The notes below the pieces were generated by a model. It was not told the DNA's origin, ran no database searches, and saw nothing but the letters and a program-made list of their open reading frames with translations. Below, piece after piece: positions 1 through 9,724 of a stretch of DNA of 64,000 nucleotides. Origin of the DNA: JBBSJZ01 sp041751935 (lineage in GTDB: Bacteria; Planctomycetota; Planctomycetia; Pirellulales; Pirellulaceae); the NCBI GenBank assembly GCA_041751935.1, contig JBGSIA010000212.1, forward strand, positions 62,001-126,000. Reading direction: 5' to 3'. Numbering within the stretch: position 1 is the stretch's first letter; each line of letters starts with the position of its first letter. The position numbers were made by a program, and so were the translations under genes.

Positions 1-174
1 CGTCCCCTGCTGGGGCTTGCTCCACCACAAACCCAGCGTCACAAGGAGAACAACGTGAACGATTAACGAAGCGACCAGCGCCGGCATTTCACGATGCGGA
101 AGCTGCATCGAAGTGGTTTTTCCACTGTCGCAGGTCGAAACTTTGCTTGGATTTGGTTTAGATGCTGGTGCCAT
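1..174 (-). CDS. N-terminus of a membrane-anchored protein, cut by the window edge
   Basis: A minus-strand frame opens with ATG at 174 and stays open for 58 codons to the left edge. GAGAAG lies three bases upstream of the ATG and could be a ribosome-binding site. About 30 polar residues are followed by a hydrophobic segment (LVASLIVHVVLLVTLGLWW) and then charged residues, which fits a cytoplasmic tail plus a single signal anchor. Planctomycetes have many large surface proteins that begin this way. The function cannot be told from the part present. It is divergent from metK, with about 110 bp between the starts. Confidence 0.55.
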   Translation of the reverse strand, partial: MAPASKPNPSKVSTCDSGKTTSMQLPHREMPALVASLIVHVVLLVTLGLWWSKPQQGT

Positions 175-282
175 GATCTTCTCAGTTTGGCCGGAACTAA
201 TTAGTCTAATGGCTTCGTGACGTTCACGTCGCCCTGTACAAGGCCCATTTCGATCCGTTTCTTTCCTGCCCGGAGACTTTTT

Positions 283-1479
283 GTGAGTAGCGATTCTTCC
301 CCCACCCGATATCTGTTTACGAGCGAATCGGTGAGCATGGGGCACCCCGACAAACTCGCCGATCAAATCTCCGACGGAGTGCTCGACGCGCTGCTGGCTC
401 AAGATCCCTACAGCCGTGTCGCATGCGAAACCATGGTCACCACCGGTATCGCCATTATCGCTGGCGAAATTACCACCAAGGCGGTAGTCAACTACTCACA
501 GATTGTCCGCGATGTGATCAACGAAGTTGGATACACCGACGATGAAATGGGCATCTGCGGCAACACCTGCAGTGTGATGGTATCCCTCGATTCGCAAAGC
601 CCCGATATTGCTCAAGGCGTGAACGAAGATTCGTCGAGCGGCAAAGAAATCGGCGCTGGTGATCAAGGATTGATGTTCGGATACGCTTGCAAGGACACCC
701 CCGAGTTAATGCCGTTGCCGATTGCTTTGTCGCATCGCATCATCAATCGCATCACGGAAGCCCGGTTTGCAAAGGAAGTACCCTGGTTGCGTCCTGATGC
801 AAAGGCGCAGGTCACAATCGAGTACGAAGGCAATACGCCGATCCGAGTCGATACGGTTGTCCTAAGTACGCAACATGCTCCAGATGTGACGAACGAAGAA
901 ATTCGCAAATTCGTGATTGAGAAAGTTGTCAAGCCGTTACTTCCGGCTGAATTGGTTAAGAGTGAAATCAAGTATCACATCAACCCAACCGGCAAGTTTG
1001 TTGTCGGTGGTCCCCACGGTGACTGTGGATTGACCGGGCGTAAAATCATCGTCGATACGTACGGCGGATGGGGACGGCACGGCGGGGGCGCTTTCAGCGG
1101 CAAGGATCCCACAAAGGTCGATCGATCGGCCGCTTACATGGCGCGCTACATTGCAAAGAATATTGTCGCCTCGGGGTTGGCCGAACGCTGTGAAGTGCAG
1201 CTCGCGTATGCAATCGGCGTTAGCGAACCCGTCAGTGTAAACGTCGATACCGAAGGCACCGGCCAGATCGATGACGTCTCGCTGTGCAAACTGATTCGAC
1301 AAGAGTTCCCGCTCACTCCCTCAGGAATCATCAATCACTTGAAACTGCGTCGACCGATTTTCCGCGCCACGGCGGCAGGAGGTCATTTTGGCCGCGAGGG
1401 AGATTCCTTTACTTGGGAAAAGACCGACAAGGCCGAGTCGCTCGCGGAAGCCGCTGGTGCCTTGACCGCCACGGTTTAA
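283..1479 (+). CDS. metK: S-adenosylmethionine synthetase
   Basis: This cytoplasmic enzyme makes S-adenosylmethionine from methionine and ATP. The 398-residue product has the family hallmarks: GHPDKLADQISDGVLDA near the N-terminus, the GAGDQGLMFGYA loop in the middle, and GGGAFSGKDPTKVDRSAAY in the C-terminal third. Length is normal for the family. The frame is open further upstream, but I place the start at GTG 283 because CGGAG lies seven bases before it and the conserved sequence (RYLFTSESV) begins a few residues later. No SAM riboswitch could be recognised in the leader. The metallophosphoesterase gene follows closely. Confidence 0.96.
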   Translation: MSSDSSPTRYLFTSESVSMGHPDKLADQISDGVLDALLAQDPYSRVACETMVTTGIAIIAGEITTKAVVNYSQIVRDVINEVGYTDDEMGICGNTCSVMVSLDSQSPDIAQGVNEDSSSGKEIGAGDQGLMFGYACKDTPELMPLPIALSHRIINRITEARFAKEVPWLRPDAKAQVTIEYEGNTPIRVDTVVLSTQHAPDVTNEEIRKFVIEKVVKPLLPAELVKSEIKYHINPTGKFVVGGPHGDCGLTGRKIIVDTYGGWGRHGGGAFSGKDPTKVDRSAAYMARYIAKNIVASGLAERCEVQLAYAIGVSEPVSVNVDTEGTGQIDDVSLCKLIRQEFPLTPSGIINHLKLRRPIFRATAAGGHFGREGDSFTWEKTDKAESLAEAAGALTATV

Positions 1480-1492
1480 GCAGCACTTGCAA

Positions 1493-2317
1493 GTGCGCTT
1501 GGCATGGACGACTGACCCACACTTGAACCACGTCCCATTGCGGATGTGGGAGCGATGGATCGCGGACATTCGCAATTGTGCCGGTGATGCCTTGCTCATC
1601 ACCGGTGATATCTCCGAAGGCGACGACGTTGTTTTTGAACTTCGTCGTTTGGTCGAAACGCTCGACCAAGAAATCTATTTCGTCTTGGGCAACCATGACT
1701 TCTATCAAAGTTCGATTGGGCTGACCCGCCAACGAGTGATCGGGCTGTGTCGCGAGGACCCGCGGCTTCATTTTTTGACGGATTCCCAACCCATCGAAAT
1801 CTCGTCAAACGTTTATCTTGTCGGTGACGATGGATGGGGGGATGCCACTCAGGGTGACTATTGTGGTAGTCCGGTTCGACTCAATGACTTCCAGCTCATC
1901 GAGGACTTTCGCACTGCCGCTCCCGAAAAATGGCAGGAGATGCTGCGCTATCAAGGGCAAGCCTCTGCAGAGCGGCTCGCACAAAAACTGTTCGACATCC
2001 CGATGGGCACCGCGCAGGTGCTTGTACTGACACATGTACCGCCCTTTCGTGAATCGTGCTGGTACCAAGGCCACACAACAGATGACTGGTGGGCTCCATT
2101 CTTCGTATGCGGCGCGATTGGTGATGTATTGAAGCGGTTCGCCGAAGCTCGACCAGAGACAAAACTCACGACCCTTTGCGGTCACACGCATCATGCTGGT
2201 ATGGCAACGATGGCGGCTAACCACACGGTCTACACGGGGGCCGCGACGTATGGAGAGCCAACGGTCGAAGCTACCGTTACGACCGTCGGCGGTACGCTTC
2301 AGTTGGCTATCGTTTAG
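1493..2317 (+). CDS. Calcineurin-like metallophosphoesterase
   Basis: The 274-residue protein carries all metal-binding motifs of the calcineurin-like phosphoesterase fold in order: DPH near residue 8, GDISEGDD, GNHDFY, THVPPF and GHTHHAG near the C-terminus. It should be a soluble two-metal hydrolase of phosphoesters; the substrate cannot be predicted. I prefer GTG 1493 because the protein then begins MRLAWTTDPHLNH, the usual beginning of such proteins; TTG 1487 is the alternative. No clear ribosome-binding site is visible. The gene begins 13 bases after metK and is probably co-transcribed with it. Confidence 0.85.
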   Translation: MRLAWTTDPHLNHVPLRMWERWIADIRNCAGDALLITGDISEGDDVVFELRRLVETLDQEIYFVLGNHDFYQSSIGLTRQRVIGLCREDPRLHFLTDSQPIEISSNVYLVGDDGWGDATQGDYCGSPVRLNDFQLIEDFRTAAPEKWQEMLRYQGQASAERLAQKLFDIPMGTAQVLVLTHVPPFRESCWYQGHTTDDWWAPFFVCGAIGDVLKRFAEARPETKLTTLCGHTHHAGMATMAANHTVYTGAATYGEPTVEATVTTVGGTLQLAIV

Positions 2318-2421
2318 CGCGATCGTCGGTGCAATCATTTTGACTTCAGGCAAAAAACGACCTATACGTCTTTGTGCGAGTATTGCACTTCGGGGCTGCT
2401 GTATACGCCAAGGTTCTGGGT

Positions 2422-3933
2422 ATGTGGATTGATCTGATTTTACCGCTGATATATTGCACCACCGGGTTTCTGGCTGGGTACTTGGTGTTTCGTCGGCCCA
2501 CCAACAGCGTCTCCCCAGGCAGCGATTCAAACAGCGCATCGGAGCAATCGGTAGAACGGGAACAGTCATTAAAAGAAACGACTGAACGTTTGCGACAGTT
2601 CGCTAGATCACTCGCCGCCGACGTTGATGCACATCAAACCAAAGTTCAATCTGTCAACAGTTCGTTGCATGAAGCGACTGAGGATCTTTCCGGCGATGTG
2701 ATATTTTTGGCAGTCAATCGCTTGATCGAAGCCAACGAGACGATGCAACGGCAACTGCAGTCCGCTCAAGACCAGATCCAGTCACAATCGAACTTGCTCG
2801 AATCCGCCGAGCGTCGCGCCATGACCGATGCGTTGACTCGAATCAGCAACCGGCGGGCGCTGGATGATTTTATGAACCGTCAGTTTGCCAAGGGCTCCGA
2901 TCATGCTAGCACCTTGGCTCTCCTGGACGTTGACCACTTCAAGAAGTTTAACGACCAACATGGACACCGTGCCGGTGACGAAGTGCTGCGGGCGGTTGCC
3001 GGTCTAATCAATTCCCAGCTTGCTTCCTACGGAATCGTTGCACGTTATGGTGGCGAAGAGTTCGCCGTTGTTCTTGACGGCTGCACAGTAAAGCAAAGTA
3101 TTCCAATTATCGATGCAACACGCGCCGCTATCGGTGTGCGTGAGATATTGTTTGAGAACAAACGGTTGCATGTCACTGCAAGTGTGGGAATCGCTCAGTT
3201 GACGGCGGAGGATACGCTTGCATCCTGGATTCAACGTGCTGACGAATGTCTGTATCAATCCAAGAATAACGGTCGAAACACGGGTTACTGGGCCGATGGC
3301 TCGGACTACATGCCGATCAATACCTCACCAGTAACCGAGCCCACCGATGAGACCTCGATTAGCCCGGATTCCACGACCACCGTTGATTCAACAAATCTGC
3401 CGTCAAGTGGTGTCTCGCCGACTGGCGTACGGGAACGCACCTCGCTTCAACCGGCTGACCAGGCCGCTCCTCTTGTGAATCCATTCCCCTATCTACCCAA
3501 TCGTGTCACGTTAATTGAGTCGCTTAATGAAATTGCCGACCACGTTCGTGTGTCGCGTACGCCACTTTCGATTCTTGCGATTCGTCTTGGCAACCAAGTG
3601 AGCAGTGTCGCGAGCCGATCGCTGCTGCAAATGGTTCGCGGAAAGCTGCGTTCGACGGACTACATTGGATGCGATGGTGCGTCAACACTAATTGTTTGCT
3701 CTCCAAACGTTGGCGTGGAAATGTCGACCGAACGAGCGCACCAAATTCATCAAAGTGCCTCCAGCGTTCTAGCTACTACGACTGACCCTACTCAACAATC
3801 CCATATCACCATTGGTGTGCTGCAATGGGATACCGACGACACTCTGGATCAAGCGATCGAGGGTGCCATCGAGTTGACAATCGAAGTCGCGAGAGAACCC
3901 GTGAGAGTCCGCCAGCTGACATCTCGTTCGTAA
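2422..3933 (+). CDS. Membrane-anchored diguanylate cyclase with a second, degenerate GGDEF-like domain
   Basis: The 503-residue protein starts with one hydrophobic segment (residues 2-19), followed by a polar, partly coiled-coil region and a GGDEF domain with the active-site motif GGEEF at residues 210-214 and the usual DVDHFKKFND metal/substrate segment. It should make cyclic-di-GMP. The position of the RxxD inhibitory site just upstream is occupied by ASYG, so classical product inhibition is not expected. The C-terminal ~150 residues resemble another GGDEF fold, but the motif position reads GCDGA, so it is probably inactive. ATG 2422 is chosen over an upstream GTG because it starts directly at the membrane anchor. 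Convergent with the reductase gene downstream. Confidence 0.85.
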   Translation: MWIDLILPLIYCTTGFLAGYLVFRRPTNSVSPGSDSNSASEQSVEREQSLKETTERLRQFARSLAADVDAHQTKVQSVNSSLHEATEDLSGDVIFLAVNRLIEANETMQRQLQSAQDQIQSQSNLLESAERRAMTDALTRISNRRALDDFMNRQFAKGSDHASTLALLDVDHFKKFNDQHGHRAGDEVLRAVAGLINSQLASYGIVARYGGEEFAVVLDGCTVKQSIPIIDATRAAIGVREILFENKRLHVTASVGIAQLTAEDTLASWIQRADECLYQSKNNGRNTGYWADGSDYMPINTSPVTEPTDETSISPDSTTTVDSTNLPSSGVSPTGVRERTSLQPADQAAPLVNPFPYLPNRVTLIESLNEIADHVRVSRTPLSILAIRLGNQVSSVASRSLLQMVRGKLRSTDYIGCDGASTLIVCSPNVGVEMSTERAHQIHQSASSVLATTTDPTQQSHITIGVLQWDTDDTLDQAIEGAIELTIEVAREPVRVRQLTSRS

Positions 3934-3991
3934 GCAGTCCTGCCTTCTGCAGCGACATTCCAAAGGTTTAGACTTCATTCTTGGATACTTG

Positions 3992-5581
3992 TTAGTACAC
4001 ATCGCGGACGTAGCGTTTGTCTTTGCTCATGCGTTGTAAGTATTGCGTTGCATACTCGGGACGAAGCCCTCCATGTATCGACAGAATTTCAAGCAATGTT
4101 TTTTCAACATCCGCAGCCATCCTTGAAGCATCGCCACAAACATAGAAATGCGATCCGCGGTTGAGCCACCGCCACAGTTCGCTGCCATGCTCGCGCATTC
4201 GATCTTGTACATAAACTTTTTTCTCACCATCACGACTAAATGCAGTATCGAGCCTCGTTAGTAAACCTCGCTGGCGCCAGGCGAGAAGTTCATGTTGGTA
4301 TAGAAAGTCGGTATCCTCGCGTTGTTCGCCAAAAAACAGCCAATTTTCTCCCGGGCTTGCTGATACGTCGCGCTCCTGCAAAAAGGCAATAAACGGCGCG
4401 ATACCAGTACCCGGACCGACCATGATCATCGGAGTATTGGGATCGCCCGGTACCGTGAATCCGCCATGATTTGGTTGCACGAAAACACGAATGCTCTCGT
4501 TCGGTTGGATACGCTCGGCAAGCATTGTGCTGGCTACCCCTTTCCGCAGTCGACCGCGACTCTCGTAAGCCACACGTCCAACGGTGAGGTGAACTTGATC
4601 TCCGACATGTCGCATACTACTGGCGATGGAATAAAGTCGCGGATTCAATGGAGAAAGTGTTTCGACAAACTCCGTCGCCGTAATGGTTGCTCCCACGGCG
4701 ATGTCCAGCGCATCGAGAACATCGAATCCCTCCGCGATACCACCGTCTCGCATTGTTGCCAATTTCTGTCGATGTTCATCACTTGAGATTCGACCCATCA
4801 GCAATTCAAGCAATTCGTCCGAAGGATCTTTTAAACAGCAATCTTCGCTCAGCGCATCGGCCAGTGACTTACTACTCCCCAAAGGCGTATGCACCTTGAT
4901 TTGGGAGTCCGCAGCCAAACGTCGGATGATTGCAGAGGCTAACTCATCACAATTGCGAGGACAGATTCCCAATGCATCGCCTACCTCGTACTTCAAGTCC
5001 GACCCGGTCAAGTCAATTACGACATGGCGAGTGTCTTTTGCCGAACCCTCACCATTGAGTGGACGGGAAACGAGGAGCTTGGCGGTGAACGGATTCTTCC
5101 GCGTGTAACTAGAGTCGGTGAGCTTGGTCGATCCGTTGGACTTGGCTGGTGCCGATTGTGAAGACTCACTAACAATCTTCTTGATCATCTGTTTGGTTTC
5201 TTTGCCACCGGGGCTGCAAAGTGTCAGATTGGGTTCTTCTCCTGATGCGATTGCTTCGCCGTACGATTTGCAAAGGTAACCACACGTGCCACAGTCCAAT
5301 TGAGCCATGGCCGCCATAAGCTTTCGCTGTACTGGCTGGTCGGCGGCCAGTTGCATGCGGTCTGCGATGGGCAACGCCGCATCGTGCCAGGGAAAATCAC
5401 TTGACTCGTCCGCTGTTGCCTTGTCCGCCGTTGCTTCAGTCAGACTTTGCGCCAGTGCTTCACCCGCGGCCATGAACGATTGATCCGTAGTCTGCAAACC
5501 CATCAAGCCAGAAAAAAAACCATTCAACCAAGCTCGCTGCTCATCATTAAATGGTGCAGTATCAGGAATAAAAGATGACAT
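3992..5581 (-). CDS. Fe-S/FAD/NADPH reductase, CysJ-like without flavodoxin domain; probable electron donor of the nitrate/nitrite reductases
   Basis: The C-terminal ~370 of 529 residues match the ferredoxin-NADP-reductase module of CysJ and cytochrome P450 reductase: the FAD motif RLYSIAS, the NADPH motif GPGTGIAPF and an aromatic C-terminus (YVRDVY). In place of the FMN flavodoxin domain there is an N-terminal cysteine cluster, C97-x2-C100-x3-C104 and C122 followed by PGG, which fits the small 4Fe-4S domain PF04060. It is the last gene of the nitrate operon, 33 bases after nirA, so I infer that it carries electrons from NADPH to NirA and perhaps NasA. Such proteins are often annotated as sulfite reductase alpha subunit, but no sulfite reductase gene is seen here. 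Confidence 0.8.
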   Translation of the reverse strand: MSSFIPDTAPFNDEQRAWLNGFFSGLMGLQTTDQSFMAAGEALAQSLTEATADKATADESSDFPWHDAALPIADRMQLAADQPVQRKLMAAMAQLDCGTCGYLCKSYGEAIASGEEPNLTLCSPGGKETKQMIKKIVSESSQSAPAKSNGSTKLTDSSYTRKNPFTAKLLVSRPLNGEGSAKDTRHVVIDLTGSDLKYEVGDALGICPRNCDELASAIIRRLAADSQIKVHTPLGSSKSLADALSEDCCLKDPSDELLELLMGRISSDEHRQKLATMRDGGIAEGFDVLDALDIAVGATITATEFVETLSPLNPRLYSIASSMRHVGDQVHLTVGRVAYESRGRLRKGVASTMLAERIQPNESIRVFVQPNHGGFTVPGDPNTPMIMVGPGTGIAPFIAFLQERDVSASPGENWLFFGEQREDTDFLYQHELLAWRQRGLLTRLDTAFSRDGEKKVYVQDRMREHGSELWRWLNRGSHFYVCGDASRMAADVEKTLLEILSIHGGLRPEYATQYLQRMSKDKRYVRDVY

Positions 5582-5614
5582 AGGTTGGCAACGAAAGGAT
5601 ATCGGAAAAAATGC

Positions 5615-7444
5615 TTATACAACGGGACAGGCGGCGAATGAGCGAAGTTGTTCGTCGGTGTGCCGAGAAACAAAAGCGATAAAAGGTTCTTCACCTTGGC
5701 GGTGCGCTAGATAATTGCCAACGATGGATGAAATGAGTTCAGGCGTTTCGTTCATCGGTATCGACTCGAACAGCAATCGCCCGATACCCTGGTTCGCTCC
5801 CCAACCTCCGCCAAGATGCACGTGGTAACCGTCGACCATGTCCTCTCCACGCGCGACCTTACAAGCGAGAAGTCCGATGTCGCCGATGTAGTGTTGGGCG
5901 CAACTGTGGTGACATCCCGTCAGATGGATATTGATTGGTGAATCCAGCTCATATCGAGTCTCAAGCAATGCTGCGATCTCCATTGCGTCGCGTTTGGTAT
6001 TGCTGGCGGCAAACTTACACCCAGCGTTTCCCGTACACGCGACAAGACCGGCGCGAAATGAACTGGCGTTCCAATCAAGTCCGCATTCGTTAATTGCATT
6101 CTTAACATCGTTAATGTTTGCAGTGCGAATGCCGGTAATAATCAAGTTCTGCCAAACCGTCAACCGAATTTCACCGCTGCCAAACTTGTCGGATATGTTC
6201 GCGAGAGCAGTAAGCTGAAGGCTCGTCAATCGACCAACAGGACAAACAACTCCGACATAGTTCAATCCCAACTGTTTTTGTTCATGCAGGCCCACGTGAG
6301 CCAAGCGATCTTCGTGACCAGAGACATCAAGAAAGCTCGCATCCATGCGAGCTAGGCTGCGTCCGAGCTCCAATTCAACCTGACGCAAGAACTCCGCAAA
6401 TCCTAAATCATCCAGGACATACTTAAGTCGGGCCTTCTTCCGATTTGATCGGTCGCCGGTGCGAATAAACACTCGCACAATCGCACCGGCAACCTCGATA
6501 CATTCGTCGGGACGTAATATGACTCCGGTGAAGCGAGCGAAATCTTTATGTCCAGTAATTCCGCCAAGCGTGAGATGAAAATATACCCCCGAAGCAATCG
6601 AATCCGTTGCATACTTCTCAGCAATGCAAACGGCATGGAAGCCGATATCATTGGTATCATCAAGCGCCGATATACGACCGCCTCCATCAAATGCGATATT
6701 GAATTTGCGAGGTAGGCCATACATCTCGCGGTGATTGAGGATGTAGTGATGCATGCGTTTGGCAAGGGGTATTGTCTCAATAAACTCGGATGCGTCGATG
6801 CCGCTTAAACAGCTCGCCGTACAATTTCGGATGTTGTCGCTTCCACTTCCGAGTGTGACGATATCAAGCTCTCTTAGTCCATAAAGAACTTCCACTGCCT
6901 GATTCGCAGGAATTTCTCGTAGTTGCAAATTGGCTCGCGTTGTAATGTCGACATATCCGCCGGCGCTACGATTGGCTAACTCGGCGAGACCACGTATCTG
7001 CCAGGAACGCAGTTGACCTCCTGGGATTCGCATGCGGCACATGTAAGAATTCTGCGCCGGAGCAACGTGAAACAATCCATGAAACTTTTGCAGGAAAACG
7101 TCAGATCCTTTTGGAAATTCTCCGGCTTTACTTCTTGCCTCAATTTCATCCCATAGATCCAGTCCGTTCTTCTCTCTTTTAGCCCGTTCTTCTACGCTAA
7201 GAGTTTTATCAGCTGCGATGGTCGCATCCTGAGCCTCACGTGCAGGACGGTCGGGGCCGAGGTTGTTTTGTTGGGATACGGGACGTACGGTAACATTCGT
7301 TCCTATCGCAGGCCTCGAGGCTGAGCCAGCAATAATCGGCAGCCCACGGATTGCACGAGCCACATCGGCGCCCATTGCAAAGCCAGACATGTACTGTTTT
7401 TGAGCATCCGTCAAGGCGGTTGTGTCGTCGGGGTTGTGATTCAT
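5615..7444 (-). CDS. nirA: Assimilatory nitrite reductase (siroheme, 4Fe-4S)
   Basis: NirA reduces nitrite to ammonium in the cytoplasm using siroheme coupled to a 4Fe-4S cluster. Both cluster motifs are intact: C470-x5-C476 (CTGNAGC) and C511-x3-C515 (GCHHSC). Two ferredoxin-like half-domains precede each half of the catalytic core, as usual. I start at ATG 7444, giving 609 residues and a start 13 bases after the nasA stop; the open frame reaches back to 7540, but that would overlap nasA by 83 bases. The N-terminus (LTDAQKQYMSGFAMGAD) resembles that of the neighbouring flavoprotein (FNDEQRAWLNGFFSGL), perhaps a shared docking element. Sulfite reductase is the alternative, but the context argues for nitrite. 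Confidence 0.92.
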   Translation of the reverse strand: MNHNPDDTTALTDAQKQYMSGFAMGADVARAIRGLPIIAGSASRPAIGTNVTVRPVSQQNNLGPDRPAREAQDATIAADKTLSVEERAKREKNGLDLWDEIEARSKAGEFPKGSDVFLQKFHGLFHVAPAQNSYMCRMRIPGGQLRSWQIRGLAELANRSAGGYVDITTRANLQLREIPANQAVEVLYGLRELDIVTLGSGSDNIRNCTASCLSGIDASEFIETIPLAKRMHHYILNHREMYGLPRKFNIAFDGGGRISALDDTNDIGFHAVCIAEKYATDSIASGVYFHLTLGGITGHKDFARFTGVILRPDECIEVAGAIVRVFIRTGDRSNRKKARLKYVLDDLGFAEFLRQVELELGRSLARMDASFLDVSGHEDRLAHVGLHEQKQLGLNYVGVVCPVGRLTSLQLTALANISDKFGSGEIRLTVWQNLIITGIRTANINDVKNAINECGLDWNASSFRAGLVACTGNAGCKFAASNTKRDAMEIAALLETRYELDSPINIHLTGCHHSCAQHYIGDIGLLACKVARGEDMVDGYHVHLGGGWGANQGIGRLLFESIPMNETPELISSIVGNYLAHRQGEEPFIAFVSRHTDEQLRSFAACPVV

Positions 7445-7457
7445 GATTCCGACAGCT

Positions 7458-9716
7458 TTAGCGGGCGTAAGTACGTCGTGGAGCTGGTTCAATTCGCACG
7501 GCACAATCTTTGTAACTCGGTTGTCGACTATGGGGATCAAAATGAGCTAACGTTAATCTATTGACGGTATCGTAGTGCATCGGTAGGAATACTTGGCTGC
7601 GACTTACCGTGGGTGTTAAGCATGCTCGCGCTGTCAATGATCCGCGGCGCGACGAAACGAGTACATAGTCGTTATGATGTATTCCCAGCTCGATAGCGTC
7701 CTCGGGGTGTATTTCGATATAGGCTTCACTGGGATACAGCTTATTGAGTACGGGACTCTTGCTAGTTCGAGTTTGCGTATGCCATTGACTGACTGTGCCG
7801 CGACCAGTCAGCAAAATGAAGGGATAATCGGTATCGACTGGCTCGGGAGAGCGAGTGGGGGAATCGACCATGAGTTTGGCTCGACCGTTGAGAGTAGGAA
7901 ACAGACCATCTTCGAATAATCGCCGCTGTTGTTGCGGATCGCACCCGCTGGCCGCGCGTGCATCCGCATCGCTCCAAGGCCATTGCATCCCGCCACAACG
8001 TTCAATTTGGGCATATCCATCAATGCCCGTTATGTCACAAAATTGATCGCGACTTGCAAGCTGCATGATGCGAAACACGGCTTCGGGTGAGTCCCAATCC
8101 GCAAACATCTCTGCGATGCCCCAGTATTTGGCGATCGCACGAAAGATTTGGAAGTCAGCTAAAGCCTCACCGGGAGCGCGTCGTAGTCGCTTGACGACAC
8201 TGTAACGACGCTCACTGTTGATCAGAGTTCCTTCTTTCTCGCCCCAGCCTGCGGCTGGCAAAAGCAGGTCTGCCTGCCGGACCGTATCGGTGCTGGAATA
8301 CATGTCCTGGACGACAAAGAAGTCCAATTTGTCGAGTAATTCGCGAACGTCTCGATGATCGACCCAACTGTGTGACGGATTCGTCGCTATCACCCACAAA
8401 CCACGAATTCGGCCTTCTCTAATTCCTTCAATTATTTTGTCATAAGCCCAGCTCGCTTCGTGCGGAATTACTTTTGGGTCGAGAGCAAGCGCCGCAGCAA
8501 CCTTCATTCGGTCGCTCGAAGAGCCAAAGTCATGATGTCCAAACAATGTTGTTGCATTTCCCCACAGTCGACTCCCCATTGCATTGCACTGACCCGTGAT
8601 ACTGTTGGCACCGGTTCCTGGACGACCGAGGTTGCCGGTGATGAGAGCGATGTTAATAATTGCTTGCGCCGCCCGTGTGCCCTCGTAACTCTGATTGATT
8701 CCCATCGTCCACCACAATGAGGCAGCCGGAGCGCTGCCGATCATTTTCGCGACTCGACGAATCACGTCGGGAGCGATACCTGTGGTCTCGGTAACAGCTT
8801 CGGGAGTATATTCAGCAACATGTTCAGCAAGCTCGTGGTACCCATCGGTATGTTGATCAACAAAGGCGTAGTCGATAAAGCCTTGTTCTATAAGCTGTTG
8901 CGTAATGGCATACAACAGCGGCAAATCACTTTTGGGCTTAAGCTGCAAGTGTTCGCTTGCGGCCATCGCCGTTTCGGTCCGCCGAGGATCAAGAACAATG
9001 ATATCAGGCTTTTTCGCATTGCGAAGTACTCGTTCCCAAAGAATGGGATGCGCGATACAAGGATTGGCACCAATGAACACCAAGCAATCGGATTGTTCCA
9101 AATCATCGTATGTATAAGGAGGTGCGTCGAAACCAAATGATTCTTTATAAGCAGTTGCCGCCGTGGCCATGCATTGACGTGTGTTGCTATCGAGATGCTG
9201 GATACCCATTCCAAATTTCGTGAGTGCGCCAAGCAACGCCATCTCTTCGCAAGTGATTTGGCCGGTGCTAAGTACTGCAACCGAATCGTCGCCATACGTT
9301 TCTTGGATCCTCTTGAATTCCAAAGTAAACGTTTGCAGCGCATCGTCCCAGGTGGTTGCATGCAATTTACCATCGGCCCTGCGAATGAGCGGGGTGGTTG
9401 CTCGATCTGGCGAGTCCAAAACTCGCAACGCCTCCCAGCCTTTTGGGCAAGCCATACCAAGGTTGACTGGATAGTTGGTTTCGGGCGTTAATCCAATCGC
9501 TTCACCGTCGCGAATATGAATTCTCAGTCCGCATCCAGTGCTACAGTAGCCACATACCATTGTGGTCGTGGTATCGGCGTTGAGTGATTGGTGTGTCATG
9601 CCGAGACCGTGTTTTCCGGGTTCCAATAACAGTTGACGCGTCAGTTTCCCGTCGCGCTGCTGAAGTACCGCGGGCAACTTTCGACTGACGGTAGTTCGAT
9701 GATCTGCAATCGACAT
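7458..9716 (-). CDS. nasA: Assimilatory nitrate reductase, catalytic molybdopterin subunit
   Basis: The 752-residue protein belongs to the molybdopterin oxidoreductase family of cytoplasmic nitrate reductases (NasA/NarB). The N-terminal 4Fe-4S site is present as C55-x2-C58-x3-C62 and C90, followed by the molybdopterin-binding domains and the C-terminal dinucleotide-binding domain (LTGRGTVSQWHTQTRT region). There is no twin-arginine signal, in keeping with a cytoplasmic assimilatory enzyme. The start at 9716 adds about 50 residues before the first cysteine; ATG 9599 is a possible alternative. It is eight bases downstream of the Fe-S/membrane fusion gene and directly upstream of nirA. Confidence 0.92.
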   Translation of the reverse strand: MSIADHRTTVSRKLPAVLQQRDGKLTRQLLLEPGKHGLGMTHQSLNADTTTTMVCGYCSTGCGLRIHIRDGEAIGLTPETNYPVNLGMACPKGWEALRVLDSPDRATTPLIRRADGKLHATTWDDALQTFTLEFKRIQETYGDDSVAVLSTGQITCEEMALLGALTKFGMGIQHLDSNTRQCMATAATAYKESFGFDAPPYTYDDLEQSDCLVFIGANPCIAHPILWERVLRNAKKPDIIVLDPRRTETAMAASEHLQLKPKSDLPLLYAITQQLIEQGFIDYAFVDQHTDGYHELAEHVAEYTPEAVTETTGIAPDVIRRVAKMIGSAPAASLWWTMGINQSYEGTRAAQAIINIALITGNLGRPGTGANSITGQCNAMGSRLWGNATTLFGHHDFGSSSDRMKVAAALALDPKVIPHEASWAYDKIIEGIREGRIRGLWVIATNPSHSWVDHRDVRELLDKLDFFVVQDMYSSTDTVRQADLLLPAAGWGEKEGTLINSERRYSVVKRLRRAPGEALADFQIFRAIAKYWGIAEMFADWDSPEAVFRIMQLASRDQFCDITGIDGYAQIERCGGMQWPWSDADARAASGCDPQQQRRLFEDGLFPTLNGRAKLMVDSPTRSPEPVDTDYPFILLTGRGTVSQWHTQTRTSKSPVLNKLYPSEAYIEIHPEDAIELGIHHNDYVLVSSRRGSLTARACLTPTVSRSQVFLPMHYDTVNRLTLAHFDPHSRQPSYKDCAVRIEPAPRRTYAR

Positions 9717-9724
9717 CGCGACAG

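Noticed and set aside
175..282. SAM riboswitch before metK
   Set aside because: The leader is short and I could not find the conserved stems or a terminator of any SAM riboswitch class.
937..1302. 121-codon minus-strand frame inside metK
   Set aside because: It lies antisense to strongly conserved metK codons, with no family resemblance or ribosome-binding site.
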